Shown: one piece after another, positions 9,093 to 17,309 of the stretch
Layout: the number at the start of each line of letters is the position of its first letter
How positions within the stretch are numbered: position 1 is the stretch's first letter
Origin: Flavobacteriales bacterium BRH_c54
Lineage (GTDB): Bacteria; Bacteroidota; Bacteroidia; Flavobacteriales_E; Vicingaceae
Length of the DNA: 37,606 bases
Direction of reading: 5' to 3'
NCBI GenBank assembly: GCA_000961845.1
Contig: LADZ01000007.1
Span: 1-37,606 of the forward strand
Made by a program: the position numbers and the translations under genes
The notes under the pieces: generated by a model
What the model saw: only the letters and a program-made list of their open reading frames with translations
What the model was told of the DNA's origin: nothing
The model's database searches: none

Positions 9093-9914
9093 TTACATAT
9101 CAGGTGTAATCCCCATAGGGTTGTATACCGGAGGGCAGGATTTAGAACCTTTCTTCAATATCATAAACCTAACTTTTATAATAAATGGTCGGGAGCGGGT
9201 ATTAAAATAATTATGCGTTGATTTTATATGGTTAAATTCATAAATGGCAAAAATAGGCGTTTCAATCATGGGCATAATTATTAATCTTTTACCTGTTTTA
9301 AAACCCATTCCGAAAAAATAATGTAACTCGCCAACAAAGTCGGAAACAAACTCGTGCGGCTGGCCTAAAATTACACCTCCATTACTTCTACTTTTAATGA
9401 AAAAATAATCGGCATCTAGTCCAATTCCGTTTACTAAAAATGTTTTTTCAGACATGTCATACCTGTTGCCAATATTAAAGTTTAATGATGCTGTATGACT
9501 ACTGTAAGAAGCTTCGGTTTGCTGTGTGGCAATTAAACTATTGTTTAAAAATGTGGCAGACTCAAAATCTTCGCCACCTCTAAACCATTTGTAAGAAAGG
9601 CCATAATCTATATAATTAATTACTTTTTTGTCGTTCATTCTAAACATGCCTATTTCGGCAAATAAACCGAATTTTCCTGTTGGTTTAGCTGTATAGTCTT
9701 GAGTAAATGTTTGGTTTAATGAATCGGTATAATCAATACTTTCTTCCTCGCTAAGGTAAGGAAACATGTAAGTTGCTCCTAAACCAAAATACCAACCTTT
9801 ATCAATGTTTTCAGCACCAGTGCCATAAAGTCCACTACCTTTACCTGGTTTGTAAGCTTGACCAAAAACGAACATTGGTATACAGCAAACAATTAATAAG
9901 ATCAGTTTATACAT
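9093..9914 (-). CDS. Putative outer-membrane beta-barrel protein
   Basis: A 273-residue protein not matching a family I can name. It starts with a clear signal peptide (MYKLILLIVCCIPMFVFGQ, cut before Q or A). Repeated amphipathic strands ending in aromatic residues follow, for example GWYFGLGATYMFPY, YIDYGLSYKWFRG, HTASLNFNIGNRY and LHYFFGMGFKTG, and the last strand reads FIIKVRFMILKKG. This pattern suggests a barrel in the outer membrane. The ATG at 9914 is chosen because it puts the signal peptide at the N-terminus; an in-frame start at 9944 would add ten polar residues before it. It follows NhaA by about 100 bp on the same strand. Function unknown. Confidence 0.6.
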   Translation of the reverse strand: MYKLILLIVCCIPMFVFGQAYKPGKGSGLYGTGAENIDKGWYFGLGATYMFPYLSEEESIDYTDSLNQTFTQDYTAKPTGKFGLFAEIGMFRMNDKKVINYIDYGLSYKWFRGGEDFESATFLNNSLIATQQTEASYSSHTASLNFNIGNRYDMSEKTFLVNGIGLDADYFFIKSRSNGGVILGQPHEFVSDFVGELHYFFGMGFKTGKRLIIMPMIETPIFAIYEFNHIKSTHNYFNTRSRPFIIKVRFMILKKGSKSCPPVYNPMGITPDM

Positions 9915-10011
9915 TATTTTTAATTTAGAAGTTGATAAAGACAAAACTACATAATTTTTTAAGTAGAAAAAGTTCCTTCAGTATGAAGAAAGAAAAACGA
10001 ATAAGAGGCTA

Positions 10012-11334
10012 TTAAATTGTCTTGATTTTATTAGCGTATTTAATGATAAAAAAACCGGCAAAACTGGCAAAAACAGATGCGAATAGTACCCCCATTTTAG
10101 CTTCTTCAATATGAACTTTATCAATAAAAGCCAATCCACCAATAAATAATGACATGGTAAATCCAATTGCTGCTAAGAATCCTACACCTAATAAATGAAC
10201 TTTATTCATACCGCGAGGAAGTGTTACCCATTTAAACTTTAATAAAATAGAAACGATTCCATAAACACCTAATACCTTCCCTACTAATAAACCTACAAAA
10301 ACGCCAAAAAATACCGGACTTATTATTTGATTAAGTGAATCACTAGATAAGACTATACCGGCATTACTTAATGCAAATATGGGCATAATGATAAAAGCAA
10401 CAAGTGGGTACATTCTGAGTTCTAATCGTTGAAGTGGGGTAAGGGCACTTTTAGAGTAATCTCTAATATCTTGTATGATGTGGAGTTGATTTGGCGTAAC
10501 AGCAGGATTGTTATTGGGTTCTTCCTCTTCAAATTTAAAGATTAAATTTTTTATGCGTTTAATGTATTCTTTTTCAGAAATTTTTACATTAACAGGAATG
10601 GTCATTGCAGCTAGAACAGCAGCAATGGTTGCATGTACGCCCGACATTAAGAATGCTAACCATAAACCACCGATACCAATTATTGCATAGTATATAGTAT
10701 TTCTAATACCAATAAGATTAGAAATAATTAATATCAACATAAAAACACCGCCTGTTGCCAAACTTACAAAATTAATATCTGATGTGTAAAAAAAAGCAAT
10801 TACCAATACAGCTCCAATATCATCAACAATAGCAAGTACGGTAAGGAAAATTTTTAATGATAGCGGCACTTTGTCTCCTAATAAGTAAAGTACTCCTAAA
10901 GCAAAAGCTATATCTGTTGCCATAGGTATTCCCCAACCATCAGCTGTAGACCCGGAAGGATTAAAAATTAGATAAATGGTAGCTGGCAATAACATTCCTC
11001 CAATAGCTGCAGCAATTGGCAAAATAGCACTTTTTGGGTTTCTAAGTTCTCCGGCAACAATTTCTCTTTTTAATTCTAAACCGACTACAAAAAAGAAAAC
11101 AGCCATTAAACCATCATTAATCCAATGGTGAAGATTTTTATTGATAAAATGTCCATTAAAACCAATAGAAAATTTCAATTCCCAAAGTTCATGAAATTCA
11201 TGTGACCATGGTGAGTTTGAAAGTATTATAGCTAAAAAAGCTGATGAAAATAATACAATTCCACTGGTAGTACTGTTATTTATGAAGCGTTGAATGGGAT
11301 TAATTATCCATTTGTCAACCGGAGTAACTTTCAT
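10012..11334 (-). CDS. nhaA: Na+/H+ antiporter NhaA
   Basis: A protein of about 440 residues with 11-12 membrane helices and the conserved NhaA blocks: FFFVVGLELKREIVAGEL in helix 2, PMATDIAFALGVL in helix 4 and FLTVLAIVDDIGAVLVIAFF in helix 5. The paired aspartates of VDDIGA are the ion-binding residues of the family. NhaA exchanges two H+ for one Na+ across the inner membrane and supports pH and sodium homeostasis, consistent with a marine or saline habitat. There is a hydrophilic insertion (KFEEEEPNNNPAV) in the central loop between helices 8 and 9, common in Bacteroidota versions. I chose the ATG at 11334 (MKVTPVDKW); the upstream in-frame start at 11361 adds nine residues without conservation. 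Confidence 0.95.
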   Translation of the reverse strand: MKVTPVDKWIINPIQRFINNSTTSGIVLFSSAFLAIILSNSPWSHEFHELWELKFSIGFNGHFINKNLHHWINDGLMAVFFFVVGLELKREIVAGELRNPKSAILPIAAAIGGMLLPATIYLIFNPSGSTADGWGIPMATDIAFALGVLYLLGDKVPLSLKIFLTVLAIVDDIGAVLVIAFFYTSDINFVSLATGGVFMLILIISNLIGIRNTIYYAIIGIGGLWLAFLMSGVHATIAAVLAAMTIPVNVKISEKEYIKRIKNLIFKFEEEEPNNNPAVTPNQLHIIQDIRDYSKSALTPLQRLELRMYPLVAFIIMPIFALSNAGIVLSSDSLNQIISPVFFGVFVGLLVGKVLGVYGIVSILLKFKWVTLPRGMNKVHLLGVGFLAAIGFTMSLFIGGLAFIDKVHIEEAKMGVLFASVFASFAGFFIIKYANKIKTI

Positions 11335-11435
11335 AGGTGTTTTTTTGATGTTAATACACAAATTTAAGATAATGAGCTTCGTCAGCCTAATTTTTAAAAT
11401 CTCAAAACTTAAAAAAACTAAAAATAGAAAGAAAG

Positions 11436-12437
11436 TTAATGTAGAATCTTAAAAACAAGTTCTTTAGTCAGCTCTCCGCTTGATGAAGAAACATTGTTTA
11501 CTCCTTTAGATTTTAGGTCGTATTCTCTAATATATTCAATTATTTTTACCGCTTTTCTGATATTGTAATTTTGGGCGGCTAGTTGATATTCTTTTACAAA
11601 AAAAGGACTTACTTTTAGTGCAGCAGCAATGTTTCTAGGATTTTTATCTTTAGTGTAATGATATTTAAGTATGGCAGTAAAAAACATATATAAAACCGCA
11701 ATAGTAGCTTGTATAGGATGTTCTTTTTCGTTCTTGGCAAAATGGTTAATAATTTTATTCGCTTTAAGAATATCTTTAGAACCAATGGCTTTGTTCAACT
11801 CAAACATGTTAAAGTCTTTGCTGATACCAATGTTTTTTTCTACCATTTCAGCATTTATTTCAGTGCCTTCAGGAATATTAATGGTTAATTTTTCAAGTTC
11901 ATTGGCAATTTTACTTAAATCTGTTCCTAAAAATTCAGCAATCAAAAAAGAAGCTTTTGGATTGATGGTGTAGTTTTTTTCTTTGAGATAACTGTTAATC
12001 CAATCGGGAACTTGGTTCTCATAAATGGGTTTTGACTCAAAGAAAACACTTTTTTTACTCAATTTTTTAGTGATGCCTTTTCTGCCATCTAAGGTTTTGT
12101 ATTTATAGCAAAAAACTAAAATGGTGCTTTTGGTGGGGTTATCCAAATAACTATCAAGTTGGTCTATTTGCTTCACCAAATGTTGAGCTTCTTTAACAAT
12201 TACCACATTGTGATTAGCCATCATAGGGTAGCGTTTGGCAGCACCTATAACGGTAGAAATATCAGTATCTTTACCATAAATAATTTGCTGATTAAATTCT
12301 TTTTCAGCTTCATCCAACACATTTTTTTCAATAAAATTACTTATCAAATCTATATAAAAAGGTTCTTCTCCACTTAAAAAATAAATGGGATGATATACCT
12401 TATTTTTTAAATCTTTAAGTATGTCGTTATGCTTCAT
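11436..12437 (-). CDS. holA: DNA polymerase III subunit delta
   Basis: A 333-residue protein that begins with a typical HolA N-terminus: YFLSGEEPFYIDLI, then VVIVKEAQHL, and the TILVFCYKYKTLDGRK strand. It has the helical C-terminal domain (AIGSKDILKANKIINHFAKN, LKVSPFFVKEYQLAAQNY) that binds the clamp-loader ring. Delta opens the sliding clamp during DNA replication. Length is normal for Bacteroidota. The stop codon of the upstream AMP nucleosidase gene and this ATG share one base (TGATG at 12439-12435), so the two genes are translationally coupled. An in-frame TTG at 12440 would add one residue only. Confidence 0.93.
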   Translation of the reverse strand: MKHNDILKDLKNKVYHPIYFLSGEEPFYIDLISNFIEKNVLDEAEKEFNQQIIYGKDTDISTVIGAAKRYPMMANHNVVIVKEAQHLVKQIDQLDSYLDNPTKSTILVFCYKYKTLDGRKGITKKLSKKSVFFESKPIYENQVPDWINSYLKEKNYTINPKASFLIAEFLGTDLSKIANELEKLTINIPEGTEINAEMVEKNIGISKDFNMFELNKAIGSKDILKANKIINHFAKNEKEHPIQATIAVLYMFFTAILKYHYTKDKNPRNIAAALKVSPFFVKEYQLAAQNYNIRKAVKIIEYIREYDLKSKGVNNVSSSSGELTKELVFKILH

Positions 12438-13222
12438 CAATCTTCTGAATAAGAGAATTTAAGATGCTTAACACTCATTCCGTGGTTTTTAATTTCTTCT
12501 AACGATTGAATTCCAATTTTAATGTGTTCTTCAACAAAATTATGTGTAACTACTTGGTCGCTTTTGTCGGTTTTAACGCCTTCAGGAATCATAGGTTGAT
12601 CCGAAACCAATAACAATGCTCCGGTAGAGATTTTGTTATAAAAGCCTGTAATAAACAAGGTAGCAGTTTCCATATCTATAGCCATTGCTCTAATTTTTCT
12701 TAAATAGCTTTTAAACTCTTCATCATGCTCCCAAACCCTTCTGTTGGTGGTATAAACTGTTCCCGTCCAGTAATCTTTTTTAAACTCTCTTATAGTAGTA
12801 GAAACAGCTCTTTGTAAGGTAAAGGCAGGTAGGGCAGGGACTTCTGTAGGAAAATAATCGTTAGATGTTCCTTCGCCTCTTATGGCTGCAATAGGTAAAA
12901 TGTAATCTCCAATATTATTTTTCTTTTTCAATCCGCCACATTTACCTAAAAAAAGACATGCTTTGGGGTTGATAGCACTCAATAAATCCATAATGGTTGC
13001 AGCATTGGCACTTCCCATACTAAAATTGATGATGGTTATTCCATCTGCTGTAGCATTGGGCATAGCTTTGTCTTTACCTTCAACCGAAACGTTTTTTATT
13101 TTAGCAAAATATTCTACATAATTATTAAAATTAGTTAATAGTATATACTGACCAAAGTCTTCTAAAGCCTTTCCTGTATAGCGCGTAAGCCAATTTTTAA
13201 CAATGCTTTCTTTTGTAACCAT
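12437..13222 (-). CDS. amn: AMP nucleosidase (short Bacteroidota form)
   Basis: A 261-residue protein of the purine nucleoside phosphorylase fold. Visible blocks are INFSMGSANAATIMDLL (phosphate/ribose loop), ACLFLGKCGGLKK, IRGEGTSNDYFP, and RAMAIDMETATLFITGF with the Met-Glu pair that holds the ribose. AMP nucleosidase cleaves AMP to adenine and ribose 5-phosphate in the cytoplasm. Proteobacterial Amn is much longer, with an N-terminal regulatory domain; this is the short form usual in Bacteroidota. It overlaps holA by one base and is upstream of it, which looks like conserved gene packing rather than shared function. A related nucleosidase or phosphorylase specificity cannot be excluded from sequence alone. 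Confidence 0.87.
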   Translation of the reverse strand: MVTKESIVKNWLTRYTGKALEDFGQYILLTNFNNYVEYFAKIKNVSVEGKDKAMPNATADGITIINFSMGSANAATIMDLLSAINPKACLFLGKCGGLKKKNNIGDYILPIAAIRGEGTSNDYFPTEVPALPAFTLQRAVSTTIREFKKDYWTGTVYTTNRRVWEHDEEFKSYLRKIRAMAIDMETATLFITGFYNKISTGALLLVSDQPMIPEGVKTDKSDQVVTHNFVEEHIKIGIQSLEEIKNHGMSVKHLKFSYSED

Positions 13223-13312
13223 AATCTCTTTTTTTGAAAAACGAAATTAAGCAATATAATTTTTCACTATTCATTATATCAAATTAAATCTATATTATTC
13301 TTTCGATTAACC

Positions 13313-13320
13313 TAACTTTG
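13313..13320 (+). promoter_or_regulatory. Bacteroidota -7 box of the first RluA gene
   Basis: TAACTTTG is an exact TAnnTTTG match ending 19 bp before the ATG at 13340. A good -33 TTTG at 19-21 bp upstream is not seen. Confidence 0.4.
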
Positions 13321-13339
13321 CTGCTTTATTTAAAATAAC

Positions 13340-14257
13340 ATGCAAAAAAAATCGTCTAATAAAAATTTAAACAGAGTAAGCCGACTAAAAGTGGAGGAAG
13401 CTGATGAATTGCTTAATTTTCTTTTAAAGAACATTAAGGATAAAACCCGTAATAAAGTAAAGGGGATGTTGGCAAGAAAGCAATTTATGGTTAATGATAA
13501 GATTATTAGGCAGTTTGACCATGCTTTGAAAGTAGGTGATACGGTTAAGGTAAGCTGGGACAAACCTTTTAGAGAACTTTCTTACCAAGGAGTAAAGGTA
13601 GTTTTTGAAGATGATGATATTATTGTGGTGGACAAAAAGAGTGGGTTATTGTCTATATCTTCAGGAAATACTAAAATGCAAACGGTTTATAAAACTATCT
13701 CACATCATGTTCAGCTTGATGATCCTACGGCAAAACTATTTGTTGTTCATCGGTTGGATAAAGATGCTTCCGGACTAATGGTTTTTGCTAAAAATAAAAA
13801 CAGTCAGGTATCACTTCAAAAAGATTGGGATAGAACCATTGCTAATAGAAAGTATTTGGCAGTTACACAAGGAACTATGGAGAATGATGAAGGTAAAATT
13901 GTGAATTACTTAAAAGAAAACAAAGCATTAATGATGTATGTGGTGGCGAGTAAAAGTGATGAAGCTAAATTGGCCGTTACCCATTATCAGGTAATTAAGA
14001 AAAATGAATTTTATACTTTGTTAGAAGCTCACCAAGAAACAGAAAGAAAAAACCAATTGCGTGTGCACATGAAAAGCCTTGGACACCCTATTATTGGGGA
14101 CAAAAAATATGAAGCTACAGAAAATCCCATAGGTAGATTAGCACTTCATCTAAAGCAGTTGGCTTTTATCCATCCAACGACTAAAAAAGAAGTTATTTTT
14201 GAAACCAAAGTACCGGATGATTATCTGAAAATATTTAGAAGCAGATTTTATCAGTAG
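13340..14257 (+). CDS. RluA family pseudouridine synthase with S4 domain
   Basis: A 305-residue RNA-modifying enzyme. Residues about 15-75 form an S4 RNA-binding domain (LLNFLLKNIKDKTRNKVKGML ... VNDKIIRQFDHALKVGDTV). The catalytic domain follows with FEDDDIIVVDKKSGLLSI, then VVHRLDKDASGLMVFAKN around the catalytic Asp140 of the H-R-L-D-x-x-x-S-G motif, and RNQLRVHMKSLGHPIIGDKKY in the substrate-binding strand. It converts uridine to pseudouridine in rRNA or tRNA; the exact site cannot be told. It is a single gene divergent from the amn-holA pair, with its own -7 box. A second, shorter RluA enzyme is at 30673-31371. Confidence 0.9.
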   Translation: MQKKSSNKNLNRVSRLKVEEADELLNFLLKNIKDKTRNKVKGMLARKQFMVNDKIIRQFDHALKVGDTVKVSWDKPFRELSYQGVKVVFEDDDIIVVDKKSGLLSISSGNTKMQTVYKTISHHVQLDDPTAKLFVVHRLDKDASGLMVFAKNKNSQVSLQKDWDRTIANRKYLAVTQGTMENDEGKIVNYLKENKALMMYVVASKSDEAKLAVTHYQVIKKNEFYTLLEAHQETERKNQLRVHMKSLGHPIIGDKKYEATENPIGRLALHLKQLAFIHPTTKKEVIFETKVPDDYLKIFRSRFYQ

Positions 14258-14288
14258 TTTTTACCAAAAGGTAGGACACTATGTTTAA

Positions 14289-15173
14289 TTATTTATTTTT
14301 TTGTTGCTCAACATTCAGCTTTAAATTTCCATAAGGTTCATAGTTTTTCAACTCAACAATTGATGCGGGCAAACTAAAACCATTTGCTACTAATGCTTCA
14401 ATTACATTATTCATTACTTGAGAACGAATACTGTTGTGAACAGATCGCTTTTTAGACTTAAAGGTATCTATCCAAAATTTCACATTAATATTAATAGTAT
14501 TAGTAGCCAGTTCTTCAATTGCAATTATAGGTTTTTTGTCATCTTTTAAAACGCCTTCAACATTATTTATCGTTTCAATTATCAGCTTTATTGCTTCTGT
14601 AGGGTTGTTTTCATAGGCAATACCCACTGTAAATTCGTATCGTAAAAAACCATCAATGGTGTAATTATATAATGGATTTTTAAGAATGATAGCATTTGGT
14701 AAAAAAACATCCTTTCCATCTGGAGTTTTTATAAGTGTTTCTCGTATGCTAATGTCTTTTACATGTCCTGTAATATTATTTACTTCTATTAAATCATCCA
14801 GCCTAAAAGGACTTTTAAATGCCAGAATAATTCCTGCCAAAAAGTTTTCGCCAATATCTTTTAATGCAAAACCGATTACAAAAGTTAATAATCCGGCACC
14901 GGCAAGTAACTTATTGGTAAAAGAACTCAGTCCAAGTAAATATAGAGTAGTAAAAACAATAATTGATTTAAGAATAAATCCGACTATTTGTGAAGTAAAA
15001 TTAGCCGTAATATGATTGGGTGATTTTTTTATCAATCGCAATTTTACTCTACTTTGTATGAAATTAGATAATATAAACCCTATTATTACAAACAACAGGA
15101 TGAAAGCAAGATTGATGTAATTTGTTTGGAAGTAGTGAATTATATCGTTATAGAATTGAATTGTTTTTTCCAT
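14289..15173 (-). CDS. MscS-type mechanosensitive ion channel
   Basis: A 294-residue small-conductance mechanosensitive channel. Three membrane segments lie at about 17-36, 61-82 and 86-108. The third contains the Gly/Ala-rich pore helix (LLAGAGLLTFVIGFALKDIG) that ends in FLAGIILAFKSPF. It is followed by the beta domain DDLIEVNNITGHVKDISIRE and the signature LIKTPDGKDVFLPNAIIL. Such channels release solutes during hypo-osmotic shock. The length equals the classical MscS core without extra domains. It converges with the upstream RluA gene and is probably monocistronic. Confidence 0.92.
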   Translation of the reverse strand: MEKTIQFYNDIIHYFQTNYINLAFILLFVIIGFILSNFIQSRVKLRLIKKSPNHITANFTSQIVGFILKSIIVFTTLYLLGLSSFTNKLLAGAGLLTFVIGFALKDIGENFLAGIILAFKSPFRLDDLIEVNNITGHVKDISIRETLIKTPDGKDVFLPNAIILKNPLYNYTIDGFLRYEFTVGIAYENNPTEAIKLIIETINNVEGVLKDDKKPIIAIEELATNTININVKFWIDTFKSKKRSVHNSIRSQVMNNVIEALVANGFSLPASIVELKNYEPYGNLKLNVEQQKNK

Positions 15174-15251
15174 ATAGAGGAGGTGTTGTATAGTTGTAAT
15201 TTATAATTCTTGTTAAGATAAATATTTTTTTACAAATCACCTAAAGTTTTT

Positions 15252-15827
15252 TTACAACCCTATAGCAATACCAAACCTATAAACAGGGTTTTGCTGAATG
15301 TAAAATGATTCTTGGGTTTCGTTTAAGTTCCAAAGTACCATTAAGAAAAGGTAGGAATTACCTCCTAAATTTTGTCTTAATCCACCACCAACATAAAAAT
15401 TATAGATATTAAACCTTTGGCGATTAAATTTTTCTACATTTATTATTTCTGCTTCTACATGAGCTACTAATGGAGCAAAATCTACTAAGTATTGTCCAAA
15501 AACTCTACCACCATAAATACTGGTGCTAAAGTTGATAAACTTATCGTTGTAATAAATGTAGTTGGCACCAACACCACCAATAATGTTGGGAGTAAAATAA
15601 TAGCCTGCAACAGGAGCAATTTCAAAATAAGTAATATCACCAAAAGTAGCCCCAATGTTTCCACCAAGAACTACCTTGTCCCAGCTAAAGCCTCTATTTT
15701 GGTTGTTTTGGTTATTGGTTGGCGTATCGCCATAAACATAGGTATCTTCATCCTGAGCAACAGCAAAGGAAAAAGAAAACAATAAAACAATAAAGAATAA
15801 GGTCTTTAATTTGGGGAAAATGTTCAT
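15252..15827 (-). CDS. Small outer-membrane beta-barrel protein
   Basis: A 191-residue protein with a signal peptide of about 25 residues (MNIFPKLKTLFFIVLLFSFS, cut near AVAQ). A short Asn/Gln-rich linker (TPTNNQNNQNRG) leads to about eight beta-strands: VVLGGNIGATFGDI, YFEIAPVAGYYF, NIIGGVGANYIYY and, at the end, YRFGIAIGL with a hydrophobic terminus. This size and strand pattern suits an OmpX/OmpW-like small barrel. The ATG at 15827 fits the signal peptide; a longer in-frame start at 15854 would bury it. Function unknown. Confidence 0.65.
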   Translation of the reverse strand: MNIFPKLKTLFFIVLLFSFSFAVAQDEDTYVYGDTPTNNQNNQNRGFSWDKVVLGGNIGATFGDITYFEIAPVAGYYFTPNIIGGVGANYIYYNDKFINFSTSIYGGRVFGQYLVDFAPLVAHVEAEIINVEKFNRQRFNIYNFYVGGGLRQNLGGNSYLFLMVLWNLNETQESFYIQQNPVYRFGIAIGL

Positions 15828-15883
15828 AATACAGAGTTTAATTTCTGAATTCAAAAATAATAAACATTTTATGAATTAGTAAT

Positions 15884-17269
15884 TTAAAGCAGTTTGCTTT
15901 TCAAAACCATTAGTTTTTCTCTAGTCATTTCATGTATAGAATAAGGAATTCCACCCATGCCAATTCCGGAAGCATCTCTACCACCAAAAGGCATCCAATC
16001 TACTCTAAATGCAGTATGATCATTTACCATTACAGCTGTAGCATTTAATTTCTTAACTGTATCTAAAGCTACATCTATATTTTTGGTAAATACTGCAGCC
16101 TGAAAATGAACATCTAAACTGTTGGCAATTTTTATAGCTTCTAATCTGTTGGTATAACTGTAAACACATACTACAGGACCAAAAATTTCATCGGTAGAAA
16201 CTTTTGCATCAGCTGGAGGATTTAACAATACGGTAGGTTCAAAACAAGTTTCAGAAATCTTTTTACCACCATAAAGTACTTTAGCTCCTTTTTCAATAGC
16301 TTCGTTTACCCAAGCTTCCACTCTGTCGTTTTCTTGTGGGGTAATTAATGGACCAACCTCTGTTTTTTCATCTAAAGGATCTCCAACGATTAGTTTTTTA
16401 GCTTCAGTTGCTAATAATTGAGCAACATTTTCATAAATAGATTCGTGTACAAATACTTTTTGAACAGAAACACACACTTGTCCAGCATGATAAAAGCCAC
16501 CTTTTGCCAAAGCAGGGATTAATTCTGTTAAATCAGCATCAGGTTCGACAATAACCGGAGCAACACCGCCATGTTCTAACGCACATCTTGTTCCTGGAGC
16601 TAGCTTAGATTTTAAACTCCAACCTACACTTGCCGAACCTATAAAAGAAAAATAATTTATTCTTTTATCAGTAACTAAATAAGTTGCAGCTTCTCTATCG
16701 CAAACTGCAGCTTGACACCAACCTTCTGGCATTCCTGCTTCTTTTAAAATTTCAATAAAATTTAAGCAAGAAAGTGGAGTAGTAGAAGCAGGTTTAATAA
16801 TTACCGGGCAACCTGCTGCAAAAGCTGTTACCGTTTGGTGAATGGTTAAATTTAAAGGGTGATTAAAAGCACTAACAGAAGCAACAACACCAATCGGTTC
16901 TTTGCTTACAAAAGCCATTCTGTTTACTGATGCCTGGGTTAATCCCATAGGAATTTCTTCACCTTTTATCTGAGCAATATGCTCTGCAGCTAATTTTACT
17001 CCGTTAATAGCTCTAAGTACTTCAACTTTAGAATCTATATAAGGTTTTCCGCCTTCTTGCGCTGCAATTTTGGTCAATTCTTCCACACGACCTTTCATTA
17101 TTTCTGCAGTCTTTTCTAAAATAGCAATTCGTTGATGTGCCGGTAACCAATTAGACTGATCTTCAAATAAAGCATAAGCGGTTTGAAGTTGCTTCTCTAC
17201 TTCATTTTTTCCTATTACAGGAATTTCTTTTATTAATTCTAAATTATAAGGAGATACTACTTGTAACAT
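15884..17269 (-). CDS. Aldehyde dehydrogenase (NAD(P)-dependent)
   Basis: A 461-residue ALDH-superfamily enzyme with all catalytic elements: Asn136 in SAFNHPLN, Lys159 in VIIKPAST for cofactor binding, FIGSASVG, the general base Glu232 in ALEHGG, and the nucleophile Cys266 in HAGQVCVSVQKVFVHE. It oxidises an aldehyde to the acid in the cytoplasm. The closest feel is to the succinate-semialdehyde/lactaldehyde group, but the substrate cannot be read from sequence. It starts 40 bp downstream of the acetolactate-synthase-like gene on the same strand and is most likely co-transcribed. The pair may process the aldehyde or keto product of the ThDP enzyme (inference). Confidence 0.92.
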   Translation of the reverse strand: MLQVVSPYNLELIKEIPVIGKNEVEKQLQTAYALFEDQSNWLPAHQRIAILEKTAEIMKGRVEELTKIAAQEGGKPYIDSKVEVLRAINGVKLAAEHIAQIKGEEIPMGLTQASVNRMAFVSKEPIGVVASVSAFNHPLNLTIHQTVTAFAAGCPVIIKPASTTPLSCLNFIEILKEAGMPEGWCQAAVCDREAATYLVTDKRINYFSFIGSASVGWSLKSKLAPGTRCALEHGGVAPVIVEPDADLTELIPALAKGGFYHAGQVCVSVQKVFVHESIYENVAQLLATEAKKLIVGDPLDEKTEVGPLITPQENDRVEAWVNEAIEKGAKVLYGGKKISETCFEPTVLLNPPADAKVSTDEIFGPVVCVYSYTNRLEAIKIANSLDVHFQAAVFTKNIDVALDTVKKLNATAVMVNDHTAFRVDWMPFGGRDASGIGMGGIPYSIHEMTREKLMVLKSKLL

Positions 17270-17309
17270 TTTCTGTTATTTGTTAATTGTTTAATTTCTA
17301 ATTGTGTAT